Source: Ampullaceana balthica (Eukaryota; Mollusca; Gastropoda; Lymnaeidae). From it: 64,000 nt of DNA. The notes under the pieces were generated by a model. The model did no database searches, was not told the origin of the DNA, and worked only from the letters and a program-made list of their open reading frames with translations. The stretch lies in assembly GCA_944989445.1 (NCBI GenBank), contig CALYLW010000573.1, positions 182,825-246,824 of the forward strand, written 5' to 3'. Both the position numbers and the translations under genes were made by a program. Positions within the stretch are counted from its first letter, which is position 1. Every line of letters begins with the position of its first letter. Shown here in pieces: positions 28,401-43,400 of this stretch.

Positions 28401-31400
28401 CTCCACAGTATTATTAGACCACTCATCAACATAGTGAGACTAATTTATAAACCCATTTTCAATCAATGTTAATAAATCAATATTTATAAAAGCCTCCAAC
28501 TATGTACTGTTGTTATTCACACCTAAACAATACCATTGACTATTTAATCATTTGAACTTATGTTTTAACTATTATTTTATCTGTTGACAGAAAGGACCCA
28601 TGGAGCCTGGGATACCACCTGCTGTTGCTAATGAGAGAATGCAGAATTTCCAGGTATTTCTCTGATATCTTTAAAAGTTGTTTGTTCCTTCATTACTGAG
28701 GTCTATGTTAAGTGTGAGCTATCACATCTTTTAATATCCCACACTGGCAACAGGTTAGACATAATTTAGAACTTGGGTGATTTATTTAAAGATTAATATA
28801 CTCCATAATATCTTAATATTCAATCAAAATCTTGGAATAAAATTGAATAGTAAGTTTAATTAACAGCCAATGACAGCGTCAGAATCAGAATCTCGTTTTG
28901 TAATCCACGGGCTATAAGACTAATGGATTCTATATTTTACTTTCTCACTAATTGCTATAACTATCACCTAGAGCTAATCTCTCCAACTTCCCCCAACAGA
29001 TGCAGTTTGATGACCTGTACCACAAGCACACCATCTACTCCCAAGGGGAGGACCTATTCGGCCTGCCCAAGACTGAGGAGCCTGAGTTACAAAGGGTTAA
29101 GAAGGAGCTGAATCTGCTCCAGAAACTCTATGGGCTCTACAGCAGTGTCAACACAATCATCGATGGCTACAACGAGCTGAGCTGGGCCGATGTGGACTGT
29201 GAGAAGATCAACGCAGAGCTCACCGAACTGCAGAACAGGTGGGCTGGACATGAGTTCATGTCATGGGAGGAGTTAACTGTTAAATCTTGTTAAGGGAGGA
29301 GTTAACTGTTAAATCTTGTTAAGGGAGGAGTTAACTGTTAAATCTTGTTAAGGGAGGAGTTAACTGTTAAATCTTGTTAAGGGAGGAGTTAACTGTTAAA
29401 TCTTGTTAAGGGAGGAGTTAACTGTTAAATCTTGTTAAGGGAGGAGTTAACTGTTAAATCTTGTTAAGGGAGGAGTTAACTGTTAAATCTTGTTAAGGGA
29501 GGAGTTAACTGTTAAATCTTGTTAAGGGAGGAGTTAACTGTTAAATCTTGTTAAGGGAGGAGTTAACTGTTAAATCTTGTTAAGGGAGGAGTTAACTGTT
29601 AAATCTTGTTAAGGGAGGAGTTAACTGTTAAATCTTGTTAAGGGAGGAGTTAACTGTTAAATCTTGTTAAGGGAGGAGTTAACTGTTAAATCTTGTTAAG
29701 GGAGGAGTTAACTGTTAAATCTTGTTAAGGGAGCAATTAACTGTTACATCTTGTCAAGGGAGGAGTTTACATTTAAATTTTACCATTTCATCATCCAAGA
29801 TCAAGTCCCAATTAGGGACCTAATGGTATGCTGTAACCTTAAAATCAATGGTTTCCACACATTTGTAAATTAGAGACCTAATGGTATGCTGTAACCTTAA
29901 AATCAATGGTTTCCACACATTTGTAAATTAGAGACCTAATGGTATGCTGTAACCTTAAAATCAATGGTTTCCACACATTTGTAAATTAGAGACCTAATGG
30001 TATGCTGTAACCTTAAAATCAATGGTTTCCACACATTTGTAAATTAGAGACCTAATGGTATGCTGTAACCTTAAAATCAATGGTTTCCACACATTTGTAA
30101 ATTAGAGACCTAATGGTATGCTGTAACCTTAAAATCAATGGTTTCCACACATTTGTAAATTAGAGACCTAATGGTATGCTGTAACCTTAAAATCAATGGT
30201 TTCCACACATTTGTAAATTAGAGACCTAATGGTATGTTGTAACCTTAAAATCAATGGTTTCCACACATTTGTAAATTAGAGACCTAATGGTATGTTGTAA
30301 CCTTAAAATCAATGGTTTCCACACATTTGTAAATTAGAGACCTAATGGTATGCTGTAACCTTAAAATCAATGGTTTCCACACATTTGTAAATTAGAGACC
30401 TAATGGTATGTTGTAACCTTAAAATCAATGGTTTCCACACATTTGTAAATTAGAGACCTAATGGTATGCTGTAACCTTAAAATCAATGGTTTCCACACAT
30501 TTGTACATTGCATCCCATAGAAATAAAAATAATTATTATTTAAATTAACTTAGACATTTATAAAGCAGATATAGAGATTAAACTTTATTCTTGCCTAGTC
30601 TTTCAAGTGAGTTGATGCTGCTACAAAGGGAAGCAAACCATCCCACATCACTGTAAACTAAGCATGGTCTCCATTTATTGGTCCCCCTTTATGTTGATCA
30701 GGTGTCGACGTTTACCCAAGGCCCTGAAAGACTGGCCAGCATACAATGATCTGAAGAAGAAGATTGACGACTTCAATGAGACTGTGCCACTCCTGGAGCT
30801 GATGGCCAACAAGTCCATGCAAGGCCGACATTGGCAGAGGATCCAGAACGTGGCCAACTACAAGTTTGATTTTGATGTGACATCTGAGCTGCCCATGGAC
30901 CAGATCATGGAGAGTGTCCACCTCAAGGACATCATGAGTGCTCCACTGCTGCCTGTTAAAGATGATGTTGAGGTAAGGCTCGGCTCATTTCCAGGTGACA
31001 TCTAGATGTTAAACATTTTCACTTCATCAAGATGTTGACTTGGTATTACTTCCAGTACTTTGAAGCTGAAATTTAAATAATTTGTTTAATGTGTTAGAGC
31101 TGATGAGTATTTATGCAGACTGGTTTGTTGAATAAGAATTCTAACTAAATATTTTGATAATAGAATTGAAATAGTCACAAGTTTGAATGTTGATTATCAA
31201 CAAGCAAGATTTATGAAATGTCACTAAGATTGTTTCAATGTCATTACTGTTGTTTGATGTTTTATGTCATTCTGGAAATTTATGCCACATTATAAAAGAT
31301 GTGAAATTTATGCCACATTATAAAAGATGTGAAATTTATGCCCCATTATAAAAGATGTGCAAATTTATGTCACATTATAAAAGATGTGAAATTTATGCCA

Positions 31401-34400
31401 CATTATAAAAGATGTGAAATTCAGAAATGTAAATATTAATTTTTAAAAATAAATCTAAAGCAGATGTAATATAAAGACCAGTGGGAAAAAAAAACAAATA
31501 CATTTTAAAAATATTATTAGAGTTAGCCACTACCAGTGGGTATGCAAAGTTAATGTCTGTATAGTATGATAGTATTCAGGATTACTCAAATTTTGATGGA
31601 CAGTCCTATAGGAATTTACTGATACATAAAAAGGTGTGCGCTCTTTTAAAAATGCCATCCATCATTTGATTGCGGATACAATACATTTTGCTTGTCAGGA
31701 TATCTGCATCTCTGCGGTGAAAGAGAAAGACATCGAGGCCAAATTAAAGCAGGTTATGGGAGACTGGACGAACCGCATTCTGACGTTCATGCCGTTCAAG
31801 ACCAGAGGGGAGCTGCTGCTTAAACCTGGAGATACCATGGAGACCATCAGTTTCCTGGAGGACTCTCTCATGATTCTCAGCTCTCTGATGAGCAACAGGT
31901 AAACTCTTCAAATCGGTTGCTTGTTAGCGTTGTACTTTTCAATCACACTCACCTCACCTGTGTCAGCTGGCCGGTCAAGACTGTTAACAAGGCTGTTATT
32001 GTGTGGCTGCTGTATATGCTACAGCTACTTGGAGCCACATGTGAGAGCTGGGTGCCAGGTGGGGACCAAAGGAGCCAAACTGCCCCACAAGGAGTATGAC
32101 TGATCTCCAACCTGAGGTGCTACCCTTCCTGTGGGTCAATTGGTCAGTTTTGTGTTTAATAATTCACCCATGTTTTTATTGGTAACAATAAAAAAAATTA
32201 TACAGACTTTCCCCCAAAACTGTCCAGGGGTATTGACGTAATCAATCATGTCATGTATTGATGTAATCAATCATGTCATTTATTGATGTAATCAATCATG
32301 TCATGTATTGATGTAATCAATCATGTCATGTATTGATGTAATCAATCATGTCATGTATTGCTGTAATCAATCATGTCATGTATTGCTGTAATCAATCATG
32401 TCATGTATTGATGTAATCATCATGTCATGTATTGATGTAATCAATCATGTCATGTATTGATGTAATCAATCATGTCATGTATTGATGTAATCAATCATGT
32501 CATGTATTGATGTAATCAATCATGTCATGTATTGATGTAATCAATCATGTCAACAGAACTTATCAAAGTCTCATATCTGATACTGACATATTGCACAGTC
32601 CTACTGAAGAGGCCATTAAACAGAATTTACTTTTTTAATACAAAAAAATAATTTTCTGGATTTCTCCTGATACATTTTCTGTGATGTTGTTGAGAAAACA
32701 AAGATAAATAATTTTTATTTGAATGCAGAGAATAATCCCTTGAAATAAAAAGATAATAAATAATTTGTATTTAAATCTAGAGAATAATCCCTTGAAATAA
32801 AAAGATAATAAATAATTTGTATTTGAATCTAGAGAATAATCCCTTGAAATAAGAAGATAATAAATAATTTGTATTTGAATGCAGAGAATAATCCCTTGAA
32901 ATAAAAAGATAATAAATAATTTGTATTTGAATCTAGAGAATAATCCCTTGAAATAAAAAGATAATAAATAATTTGTATTTGAATCTAGAGAATAATCCCT
33001 TGAAATAAAAAGATAATAAATAATTTGTATTTGAATCTAGAGAATAGTCCCTTGAAATAAGAAGATAATAAATAATTTGTATTTGAATGCAGAGAATAAT
33101 CCCTTGAAATAAAAAGATAATAAATAATTTGTATTTGAATCTAGAGAATAATCCCTTGAAATAAAAAGATAATAAATAATTTGTATTTGATATAATAATG
33201 CCTTGAAATAAAAAAGACAATTCATTATTATTTGAATCTAGAGAATAATTCGTTGAAATAAAAAGTTAGAAAAGTGTATTCAACTGTTGAACACAGGTAT
33301 AATGCACCTTACAAGCCAAAGATCCAGATGTGGGTACAAAATTTGAGCACCACTGCTGACATCTTGGAGCAGTGGATTGTGGTCCAGAACCTCTGGGTCT
33401 ACCTGGAGGCTGTCTTTGTTGGTGGTGACATTGCCAAACAACTCCCACAAGTAAAACAACTGATCCTAGTTTGTTGTAACTGGGTGCTATCCTAGCTTTA
33501 AATAATGGCATTAGTTTTAATAACAGGTTTCTGCTATCCTAGCTTTAAATAATGGCATTAGTTTTAATAACAAGTTTCTACTAATTAATGGATTTTTTTT
33601 GTCTTAGGTTGTTATAGATCTTTTAAACAAAATTGATGTTTTTATTATATAATAACATTATACTTAAAATAAAAATCTTGTACACTTGAATACATTATTT
33701 TGATGTGTTAATTCAACCCATTTATTTATAATTTTCTTGCACTGATTTATATAATCATAACATAAAAAATATGTTATTTAAGCAGGGTATATGTAGGCCT
33801 GACGGTGACGTCACAAAACAATTAACATAATATCAATTCTGTAATATACAGCCATTTCTTTCCATGCATTAGGAGTCCAAGCGTTTTGCTACTATAGACA
33901 AGTCTTGGTTGAAAGTGATGCAGAGAGCACATGAAAATGACAACGTCATCGCCTGCTGTGCTGCAGATGACACCATGCAGCAGATCTTGCCGCACCTACA
34001 GGAGCAGTTGGAGTTGTGTCAGAAATCACTCACTGGGTTAGTCTAATATATAACTGGCCAGGCTAATAAATCATTCGCTGGGTTAGTCTAATATATAACT
34101 GGCCAGGCTAATAAATCACTCACTGGGTTAGTCTAATATATAACTGGCCAGGCTAATAAATCATTCGCTGGGTTAGTATAATACAGGGGTGCACAACCTG
34201 CCGCATGCGGCCGTGGGCACAAAAATGTGCGGCCGTGGCAAACTGTTTAAAATATAATAACCTGCGGCAGTCAAATATTTGCAATTTCGGAATATATTAT
34301 GTAAAGTTGTAAATGCAATATTGAATATTCATTTACACCCTTAAGCACTAGTTATTGTGAAACAAATTACGACTCCGGCAGCTGTTGCGTTAGCTGCAGT

Positions 34401-37400
34401 GTTGAGCGCTCATTGACATTGAAGTAGCTCTTGCCGCTCTGGTGTTAGGCTGCAGCTTTAGCTAATGAGGGCAGGCAGAGAAGTTTAGCAGCCTAATATT
34501 GAAGAACACCGAAACCTGTGATGCGTTCATTCGCGGTATTGTGCTTGAGCTGTGTAACCGTGTAACCTGTCGGTCAACTTCAGTAGCTGCTACAGTACAA
34601 GCAAATACCCAGAGGCCTGTGTACAAGTATCACTCTTAGCTGGCAGCTCCACCAGAAATCCAGACATATTCTCTACATAGCAGTGAATAAACAGTGTAAA
34701 AGCGTTAAATGAAAAGTATTAATTTTATCATGGTTATAGAGAATAATTAAACAAAGCAAAGGAACAACAGTTTGCCTCATGTACAGAAGAGTACAGGATT
34801 TCTGTGATAAATGTCTTCTACTACAAAGTCATATCCAACAGCTCAATCTCTATCATTTCCCGCAAATCACCACTCTAATCGAGAGCCATCAAATAAGAAA
34901 AAATGAAATCCGGCTACATCCTTTTCAGGCACCCAAGAAGTGCTGTTGTTGGAATTTGCAGAATGTTTTCAGGATTTCGACAAGAGCTCAGAAAATATGA
35001 GACTGGTTGCTTCTCCACATTTGGTTAGTGCACCGTTGGATGTCGAACTAAAAAATAACGCGCAGCTTATAAAGAAATTTGAGGACAAAAACGATATACT
35101 GGAGACATGGAAAATAGCTGTGGAGTATCCCAAGCTTCACGAAATAGCAAGAAACACTGTAATGCTGTTTGGAAGCACTTACATGTGCGAAGCGTCATTT
35201 TCACGAATGAAATATCTCAAAAACAAATATCGAACCCAACTGGTGGACACCAATCTGGCGTTAGGAATACAAATGATGATTGCCAGCAAGTGCCAGGACT
35301 TTGCGCGACTCTCGGCAAACATCCAAGGGCAAGGCAGCCACTAATTTCTGGACTCTGGACTGCTAAGTTACATGGACAGTGCTAGTGAAGCAGCTTATCA
35401 CTTATTCAATTATTGTGTTCTCAGTGTACTAATGCCACCTAACAATATACTCATGCTGTACGTGTTTGACATAATGTTAGGTTTACATGACCATGTTCAA
35501 TAAATTAGAAATATAAGAGAATATCGATGGAATTGTTTTTGTTTGTAATTAAAAATTTTTGGCGGCCATAGCAAAAGTAATTTTTTTTTATGCGGCCGTC
35601 AACAGCCCAAAGGTTGCGCACCCCTGGTCTAATAGATAACTAGCCAGGCTAATAAATCACTCACCAGTCTAATAAATAAATTTCCTGGTTAGTCTAATAA
35701 ATCAATCACCGAGTTAGTCTTATAAATCACACACTGTGTTAGTCTTATAATCAAGCAGTTTTCAGATATTTTTTTTGGCCAAATACCTTTAACTGATAAT
35801 GATCAAAAACTAAAATAAATTAAAATTCAAGAAATTATCAATAATGCACACAGTAAGACTTTGGCCTAAAGATAATGCACACAGTTCCAATGAGATGGTT
35901 AAAATAACTTAATTGTTTGTTTTGTAGATACCTAGAGAGGAAAAGATTACTTTTCCCACGATTCTTCTTTGTATCTGATCCTTCCTTGCTGGAAATCCTG
36001 GGTCAGGCCAGTGATTGCCACACCATACAGGTACAAAATATTATTGGAATAACAGAAAAGAAGTTACAATTTTCTCTGAAGTCACATTTACTCCCTTCAT
36101 ACAATGCATGTCTCATTTACATTTTTCAATTCAAGGATTGATTTTTTAAATTTCAAACATGTTATATAGCTTAGGGGGATCATTAATGTGTTAAAGGATA
36201 TCTGACAGAAAGAGAATGCAAAAAAAAATCTACAAATGGACATTGAAACATCACATTCATCCACAGGCTCATCTTCTTGGTCTGTTTGACAACATCAAAT
36301 CCGTAGAATTCCATGAAAAGACTTATGACATGATTTTATCATGTGTCTCCAGAGAAGGAGAAAAAATAGATGTAAGTAAATACAACTCTCCAACTGGGAA
36401 ATGAAATAATTCAACAATTGTTGTATAAACTGGCTTCCACTTTTAGTTAGCAGTTCAATATTTATAAACTTCAATTTTTAAAATTTTTTAACTGCACTCT
36501 CTACACCACAATGTTCGATTCCTTGATTCTTCTAAGATATCTCATTTGAGTACTCTAAACATTTACAGAACTATGAAATTTAAAAAAGCAAGTATATTGT
36601 ATATCAAATAGGTCTTATGGACTGTCCAAGTATATTGTATATCAAATAGGTCTTATGGACTGTTCAAGTATATTGTATATCAAATAGGTCTTATGGACTG
36701 TCCAAGTATATTGTATATCAAATAGGTCTTATGGACTGTTCAAGTATATTGTATATCAAATAGGTCTTATGGACTGTTCAAGTATATTGTATATCAAATA
36801 GGTCTTATGGACTGTCCCAAGTATATTGTATATCAAATAGGTCTTATGGACTGTCCAAGTATATTGTATATCAAATAGGTCTTATGGACTGTCCAAGTAT
36901 ATTGTATATCAAATAGGTCTTATGGACTGTCCAAGTACAATAATATCTGACCTACTCTACAGCTTGAGAACCCTGGCCCAGCACAATGATATCTAACTTC
37001 TCTACAGCTTGAGAACCCTGTCCCAGTACAATAATATCTAACTTCTCTACAGCTTGAGAATCCTGTCCGCTGTGAGGGTAATGTAGAGCAATGGCTGGAC
37101 ACTCTGATGAATGAACAGCAGCACTCATTGCATAGCATCATAAGAGAGGCGTATCGGGCTGTGTGCGCCGCAGAGTTTGAACTCTACTCTTTTCTCAATA
37201 GCTTCCCAGCTCAGGTGGGTTCATGAGAATTGTTAGCTGTCCATTGTATGGCACCAAGTATTGTTAGCTGTCCATTGTATGGCACCAAGTATTGTTAGCT
37301 GTCCATTGTATGGCACCAAGTGGGTCTAATGCTGAATGAGTTGTAACTTATGCTGTGTTAAGTGTAGCACTTAGATGATCCAACACTTAAGATTTGATGT

Positions 37401-40400
37401 TAATGGTCAATCCAGGCATTAAGTCAGTTTCCCAGGTGAGATGTTGATCCTTTTTATACTGCAATATTGTTTTTTTACTGTTGTGTCACGTGTGAATCAC
37501 GAGTTGGATGACGGAGAAGTCACGTGAGTGAAAGCGCGGGAAGCAGGGTGGTGAGAATTCTGTGTAAATGACGGACGTGTGCTGAGGACTCCACGTTGTA
37601 TAACCTCAAATTATATACATACTGTGCATAGTGTAGATATTAAAGTTGTTTTATTGAAACCAGTTCTTCAGAGGATTATTGTATGCAAGGTTATGTATTG
37701 AGAGAACGCCTACAAGATATATTAATAAGTAAAACATCACAAAGATGGTACATTGGTGTCAGATAGTACATTGGTGTCAGATAGTAAAAGTGATTAAGAT
37801 TACCATTAGTCCTAAGTGAACACAGTACAGGAAGGAGGTATTCGTGGAAGTGACAATTATTTTGTGTATTCAACAGTATAGCCAAAGAAGACAAAAGCAT
37901 ATATAATAATGTCAAGAAGGCACTTCTATGTCATTTCGGAAAGTCAGAAAATGATTATAAAAAAGAATTTCATGAAATGAGAATCAAGATGGACAAAGAT
38001 CCACAGATCATAGTGCATTTGACTTTGATTTCTTGTTTACCTTCAGGTCGACCTGTTGGGCATCCAGTTTCTCTGGACCAAAACATCAGAAGATGCACTG
38101 AAAGCAGCCAAGTTTGATAAAAAGTTCATGATCACAGCCAACAACTACTTTTTAACTCTCCTCAACATGCTCATTGGAAAAACAACGGAAGATCTACGCC
38201 CCATGGAGAGAGTCAAATATGAAACACTAATCACAATACACGTGCACCAGCGGGACATATTTGATGACCTGGTAGGGGAGGGTCTTGTCTAGTTGTATTT
38301 ATTGGACTTGGTCTCATGCGGGCTGGAACACGATGTGACTTCTAGACTCAAAACTTAGCTGGTAACACTCTGAGATTCATCTCTTTCAGCCCCCCCCCCT
38401 CTCAGATTATGTTAGCTGACCCTAGATCAGAGAAATATCAATGTATTTATTTTACTTATATAATTTTGAAATATTCGTAAATGGTATTTTTAATAGAGGA
38501 AGAAAAGAAAACATTTTTAAGACTGAGGGACATAAAAGAAATACTGACTTATCCTAATGATGATGTTTAGTAATCTATCTCCATGTTACATACCAGGCCT
38601 CTATCTGTAATTATTTGAACACTTATCAAAATTTAAAAATTATGAATAGGGCATGAACTTACCTTGTTACATATTTCCACCAGACAAAACGAAATATCAA
38701 CTCTCTGAGCAGTTTTGACTGGTTGAAACAAGCCAGATTTTACTTTAATGAGGAGACGGATGTGTGCCACGTTGACATCACAGATGTTGTCTTTGTCTAC
38801 CAGAATGAATACCTGGGCTGCACAGACAGACTGGTGATCACACCCCTCACTGACAGGTTAGCTGCACAGACAGACTGGTGATCACACCCCTCACTGACAG
38901 GTTAGCTGCACAGACAGACTGGTGATCACACCCCTCACTGACAGGTTAGCTGCACAGACAGACTGGTGATCACACCCCTCACTGACAGGTTAGCTGCACA
39001 GACAGACTGGTGATCACACCCCTCACTGACAGGTTAGCTGCACAGACAGACTGGTGATCACACCCCTCACTGACAGGTTAGCTGCACAGACAGACTGGTG
39101 ATCACACCCCTCACTGACAGGTTAGCTGCACAGACAGACTGGTGATCACACCCCTCACTGACAGGTTAGCTGCACAGACAGACTGGTGATCACACCCCTC
39201 ACTGACAGGTTAGCTGCACAGACAGACTGGTGATCACACCCCTCACTGACAGGTTAGCTGCACAGACAGACTGGTGATCACACCCCTCACTGACAGGTTA
39301 GCTGCACAGACAGACTGGTGATCACACCCCTCACTGACAGGTTAGCTGCACAGACAGACTGGTGATCACACCCCTCACTGACAGGTTAGCTGCACAGACA
39401 GACTGGTGATCACACCCCTCACTGACAGGTTAGCTGCACAGACAGACTGGTGATCACACCCCTCACTGACAGGTTAGCTGCACAGACAGACTGGTGATCA
39501 CACCCCTCACTGACAGGTTAGCTGCACAGACAGACTGGTGATCACACCCCTCACTGACAGGTTAGCTGCACAGACAGACTGGTGATCACACCCCTCACTG
39601 ACAGGTTAGCTGCACAGACAGACTGGTGATCACACCCCTCACTGACAGGTTAGCTGCACAGACAGACTGGTGATCACACCCCTCACTGACAGGTTAGCTG
39701 CACAGACAGACTGGTGATCACACCCCTCACTGACAGGTTAGCTGCACAGACAGACTGGTGATCACACCCCTCACTGACAGGTTAGCTGCACAGACAGACT
39801 GGTGATCACACCCCTCACTGACAGGTTAGCTGCACAGACAGACTGGTGATCACACCCCTCACTGACAGGTTAGCTGCACAGACAGACTGGTGATCACACC
39901 CCTCACTGACAGGTTAGCTGCACAGACAGACTGGTGATCACACCCCTCACTGACAGGTTAGCTGCACAGACAGACTGGTGATCACACCCCTCACTGACAG
40001 GTTAGCTGCACAGACAGACTGGTGATCACACCCCTCACTGACAGGTTAGCTGCACAGACAGACTGGTGATCACACCCCTCACTGACAGGTTAGCTGCACA
40101 GACAGACTGGTGATCACACCCCTCACTGACAGGTTAGCTGCACAGACAGACTGGTGATCACACCCCTCACTGACAGGTTAGCTGCACAGACAGACTGGTG
40201 ATCACACCCCTCACTGACAGGTTAGCTGCACAGACAGACTGGTGATCACACCCCTCACTGACAGGTTAGCTGCACAGACAGACTGGTGATCACACCCCTC
40301 ACTGACAGGTTAGCTGCACAGACAGACTGGTGATCACACCCCTCACTGACAGGTTAGCTGCACAGACAGACTGGTGATCACACCCCTCACTGACAGGTTA

Positions 40401-43400
40401 GCTGCACAGACAGACTGGTGATCACACCCCTCACTGACAGGTTAGCTGCACAGACAGACTGGTGATCACACCCCTCACTGACAGGTTAGCTGCACAGACA
40501 GACTGGTGATCACACCCCTCACTGACAGGTTATGGCACTTTTTGTGTTCACACCAGATTTGTGTTGTTCAGAACAGTGCTTCTCAAATTTTTTAGTATGG
40601 CGGACCGGCAAGAATTTTTTCATTGCTCCACAGACTGGTGCACCATTTTACCTGTACTGACGTGGTGGCATAATTAAATGTATTTTACTTGTTTCATTTT
40701 ATATGCTTATTGCCGAAAAATCGGCCCGCGTACCACCACTTTGAGAAGCACTGGTTTAGAAGGTTTTTGTTGAAACTACTTGATTTGATAAATTAAAGAG
40801 GCACAAACAAAAATGTGTGCACATTAAGACAATCAATTTAAAGCTTTAATGAGAGATGATGTACTAGTGTTAATGCCTTCACCAGTACAAATGTGAAAGT
40901 ATTAGTTTGCACATTTTTATGCCTGTATAATTTTTAAAGCCTAAAACTTATTATTTGCACAATGTGCTTGTGTTTCTTTTAATCTATTTGAAAGTTTCAA
41001 CACAATCAATTGCGTATAATGACATAGATTTGATAAATGATGTTTCTGTGTTAGTTAGCATTTTTTAGTAGTTCTCATCTCTGCAGACGCTCCTTCTATA
41101 CAGAAGATTATTGCGTCCACAGACCATGCCGGTCTGTTGGCAAGTGATGCAGCGTTCACAGGCCACGGCTATGAGGGTTCCACGCATTACCCAGCCGCCT
41201 TTATTTCCCTAACTAGTGTTAGGTCCCCATTCGAAGCTGGGTGGACTCAGGGACGCCCTAGCCCCCGGGAACAAATCCTTGCCTTCACATGGATTCGAAC
41301 CCGTGACCATCGGTACGCCAGCCGAGCCCGCATGCCACTCCACCACCGTGCCAGCTTAATGGTCTCGGAGCACAGAACATTTATTTAATTATTATACAAA
41401 TATATAGGGTAATACATAGAAAATCTGAATGATGAATACTGAATGATAAAATGATGATACGAATGATAAGAAAAATAAGAATACAACTTGGCACTGTGCA
41501 CACACAATTATAGTAATGATGAAAGTAGTGTGAGGATCAGGAGTGATGTGATAACAAAATCTGGAAATGTTACCCTGATTACTCAGTGTTATGGCAATGT
41601 AGTTTGTAAATATTAATGAAGTATATACCTGGAAAAGTCAATCTAAGCAAATCAATTAATTTACTATTAAAAATTATTCTTTCTATACTCTGAGCAAGAT
41701 CTAAAATTTAATTGAGGATTTAACAAAATGTCTCATTTAACATAGTTTCTCTTCATCAGATTAGCATATGCCATAACTATTTTCCTGCTGCTGCTTCATT
41801 AAACTAGCGTAAGATTGAACTATTTCCTCTGGATGCTAAATGACACTAGCAAAACCTTCAACTGTATTCTCCAGATGCTACATTACCCTGGCCCAAGCCT
41901 TGTGGATGTCCATGGGTGGGGCACCTGCTGGTCCGGCAGGGACAGGGAAAACTGAGACCACCAAAGACATGGGCAGATGCCTGGGCAAATATGTGGTCGT
42001 GTTCAACTGCTCTGATCAGATGGACTTTAGAGGGCTTGGCCGTATATACAAAGGTTGGAACTTGAAAACCTGCTTTAATTGTTAATCTTAAACATTGTGA
42101 GAGAGAGAGAGAGAGAGAGCCCCTTGTAAGTCACAACCCCATATTTTAAGATAACTAGGTCAAATGCTGTGCTTATTTTATTGTTGGCAGCCTATGTCCT
42201 CGGAAGGACTGCAGACGTCAACTATGAACTACTTTTTCCAGAGGAGAAAAAGGCAGAAGAGGCATGTTTTGTTGTAAAAATAAAAAATTGGTCTTTTCAC
42301 TTTCAAAATCAGGACTGGCCCAGTCAGGCGCTTGGGGATGTTTTGATGAATTCAACCGTATTGAGTTACCAGTCCTGTCTGTAGCAGCACAACAAATTTA
42401 CATTGTGCTCTCGGCGAAGAAGGACAAGAAAAAAGAGTTTATTTTTACAGATGGAGATCACGTGACTCTGAACCCTGAGTTTGGTATATTTTTAACTATG
42501 GTACGTTGGCACTGACTGGAATTTTGGCATTTCATAATTATATTTCAAAAAATTTAATTAAAGCTCATAATGATTTCGTTTTTACATACAGCCACTAATC
42601 ATTCCCTAAATTTAACCTACCATTATTTTATCCATAAGCATATAATACTCTCTACAGAAGGGAGGGTCTCTATAAGATATCACCAGCTCTTGATTTATGT
42701 ATTTCTTATCACTCTTCACTTAGTCAATAAATTAAATCATTTTATCAAGATATGTTTCCAAATCTGTTAGAATCCAGGTTATGCTGGTCGACAAGAGTTA
42801 CCAGAGAATCTCAAAGTCCAATTTAGGACAGTATCAATGATGGTCCCTGACAGACAGGTAAGAGATGAAAATAGCAGCTGAATCCTCAGAGCATACAAAA
42901 TATTCTAGCCATTCAAATGTCTAATTTCTTAAACCATGTGGCTGATGATGTGTCATAACTGTTAAATCCGTGTCAGCTTGCATGTGTTTACTATAAATTC
43001 TTTGACTGACAGATCATAATGAGAGTGAAGCTGGCCTCTTGTGGTTTTATAGACAACATTGTGTTGGCTCAGAAATTCTACACACTGTACAAACTGTGTG
43101 AGGAACAGCTGTCCAAACAAGTGAGCTTAATGTCCACAATGTTTTCACTGTTTAAAATTACAATGGTTATATATGAGCATGTTCTTTTAAAATTACACTT
43201 TGTATTAGATCAATGCTAATTCAGACCTAACAAATACAATTTTAAAAAAAAATTCTGTTTAGAAATGTAATACAGCCAAATATCAATTAATGGAATCTTT
43301 GCTTAAAAAATGGGGGGTAATTAAACAACCTGTAAAAACTAATTGTTTGACTATAAATCCCTTATGTATGAGACATAACTAAAAGTATTGATTATTTTCA

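Noticed and set aside
38857..40528. CRISPR-like regular array
   Set aside because: Units are contiguous and identical with no unique spacers, the unit is exon sequence, and the genome is eukaryotic. The same reasoning applies to all other arrays.
42169..42384. 71-residue open frame overlapping exon 41
   Set aside because: The exon 41 reading in another frame is the true one (CFDEFNR). The segment before the acceptor has no family match.
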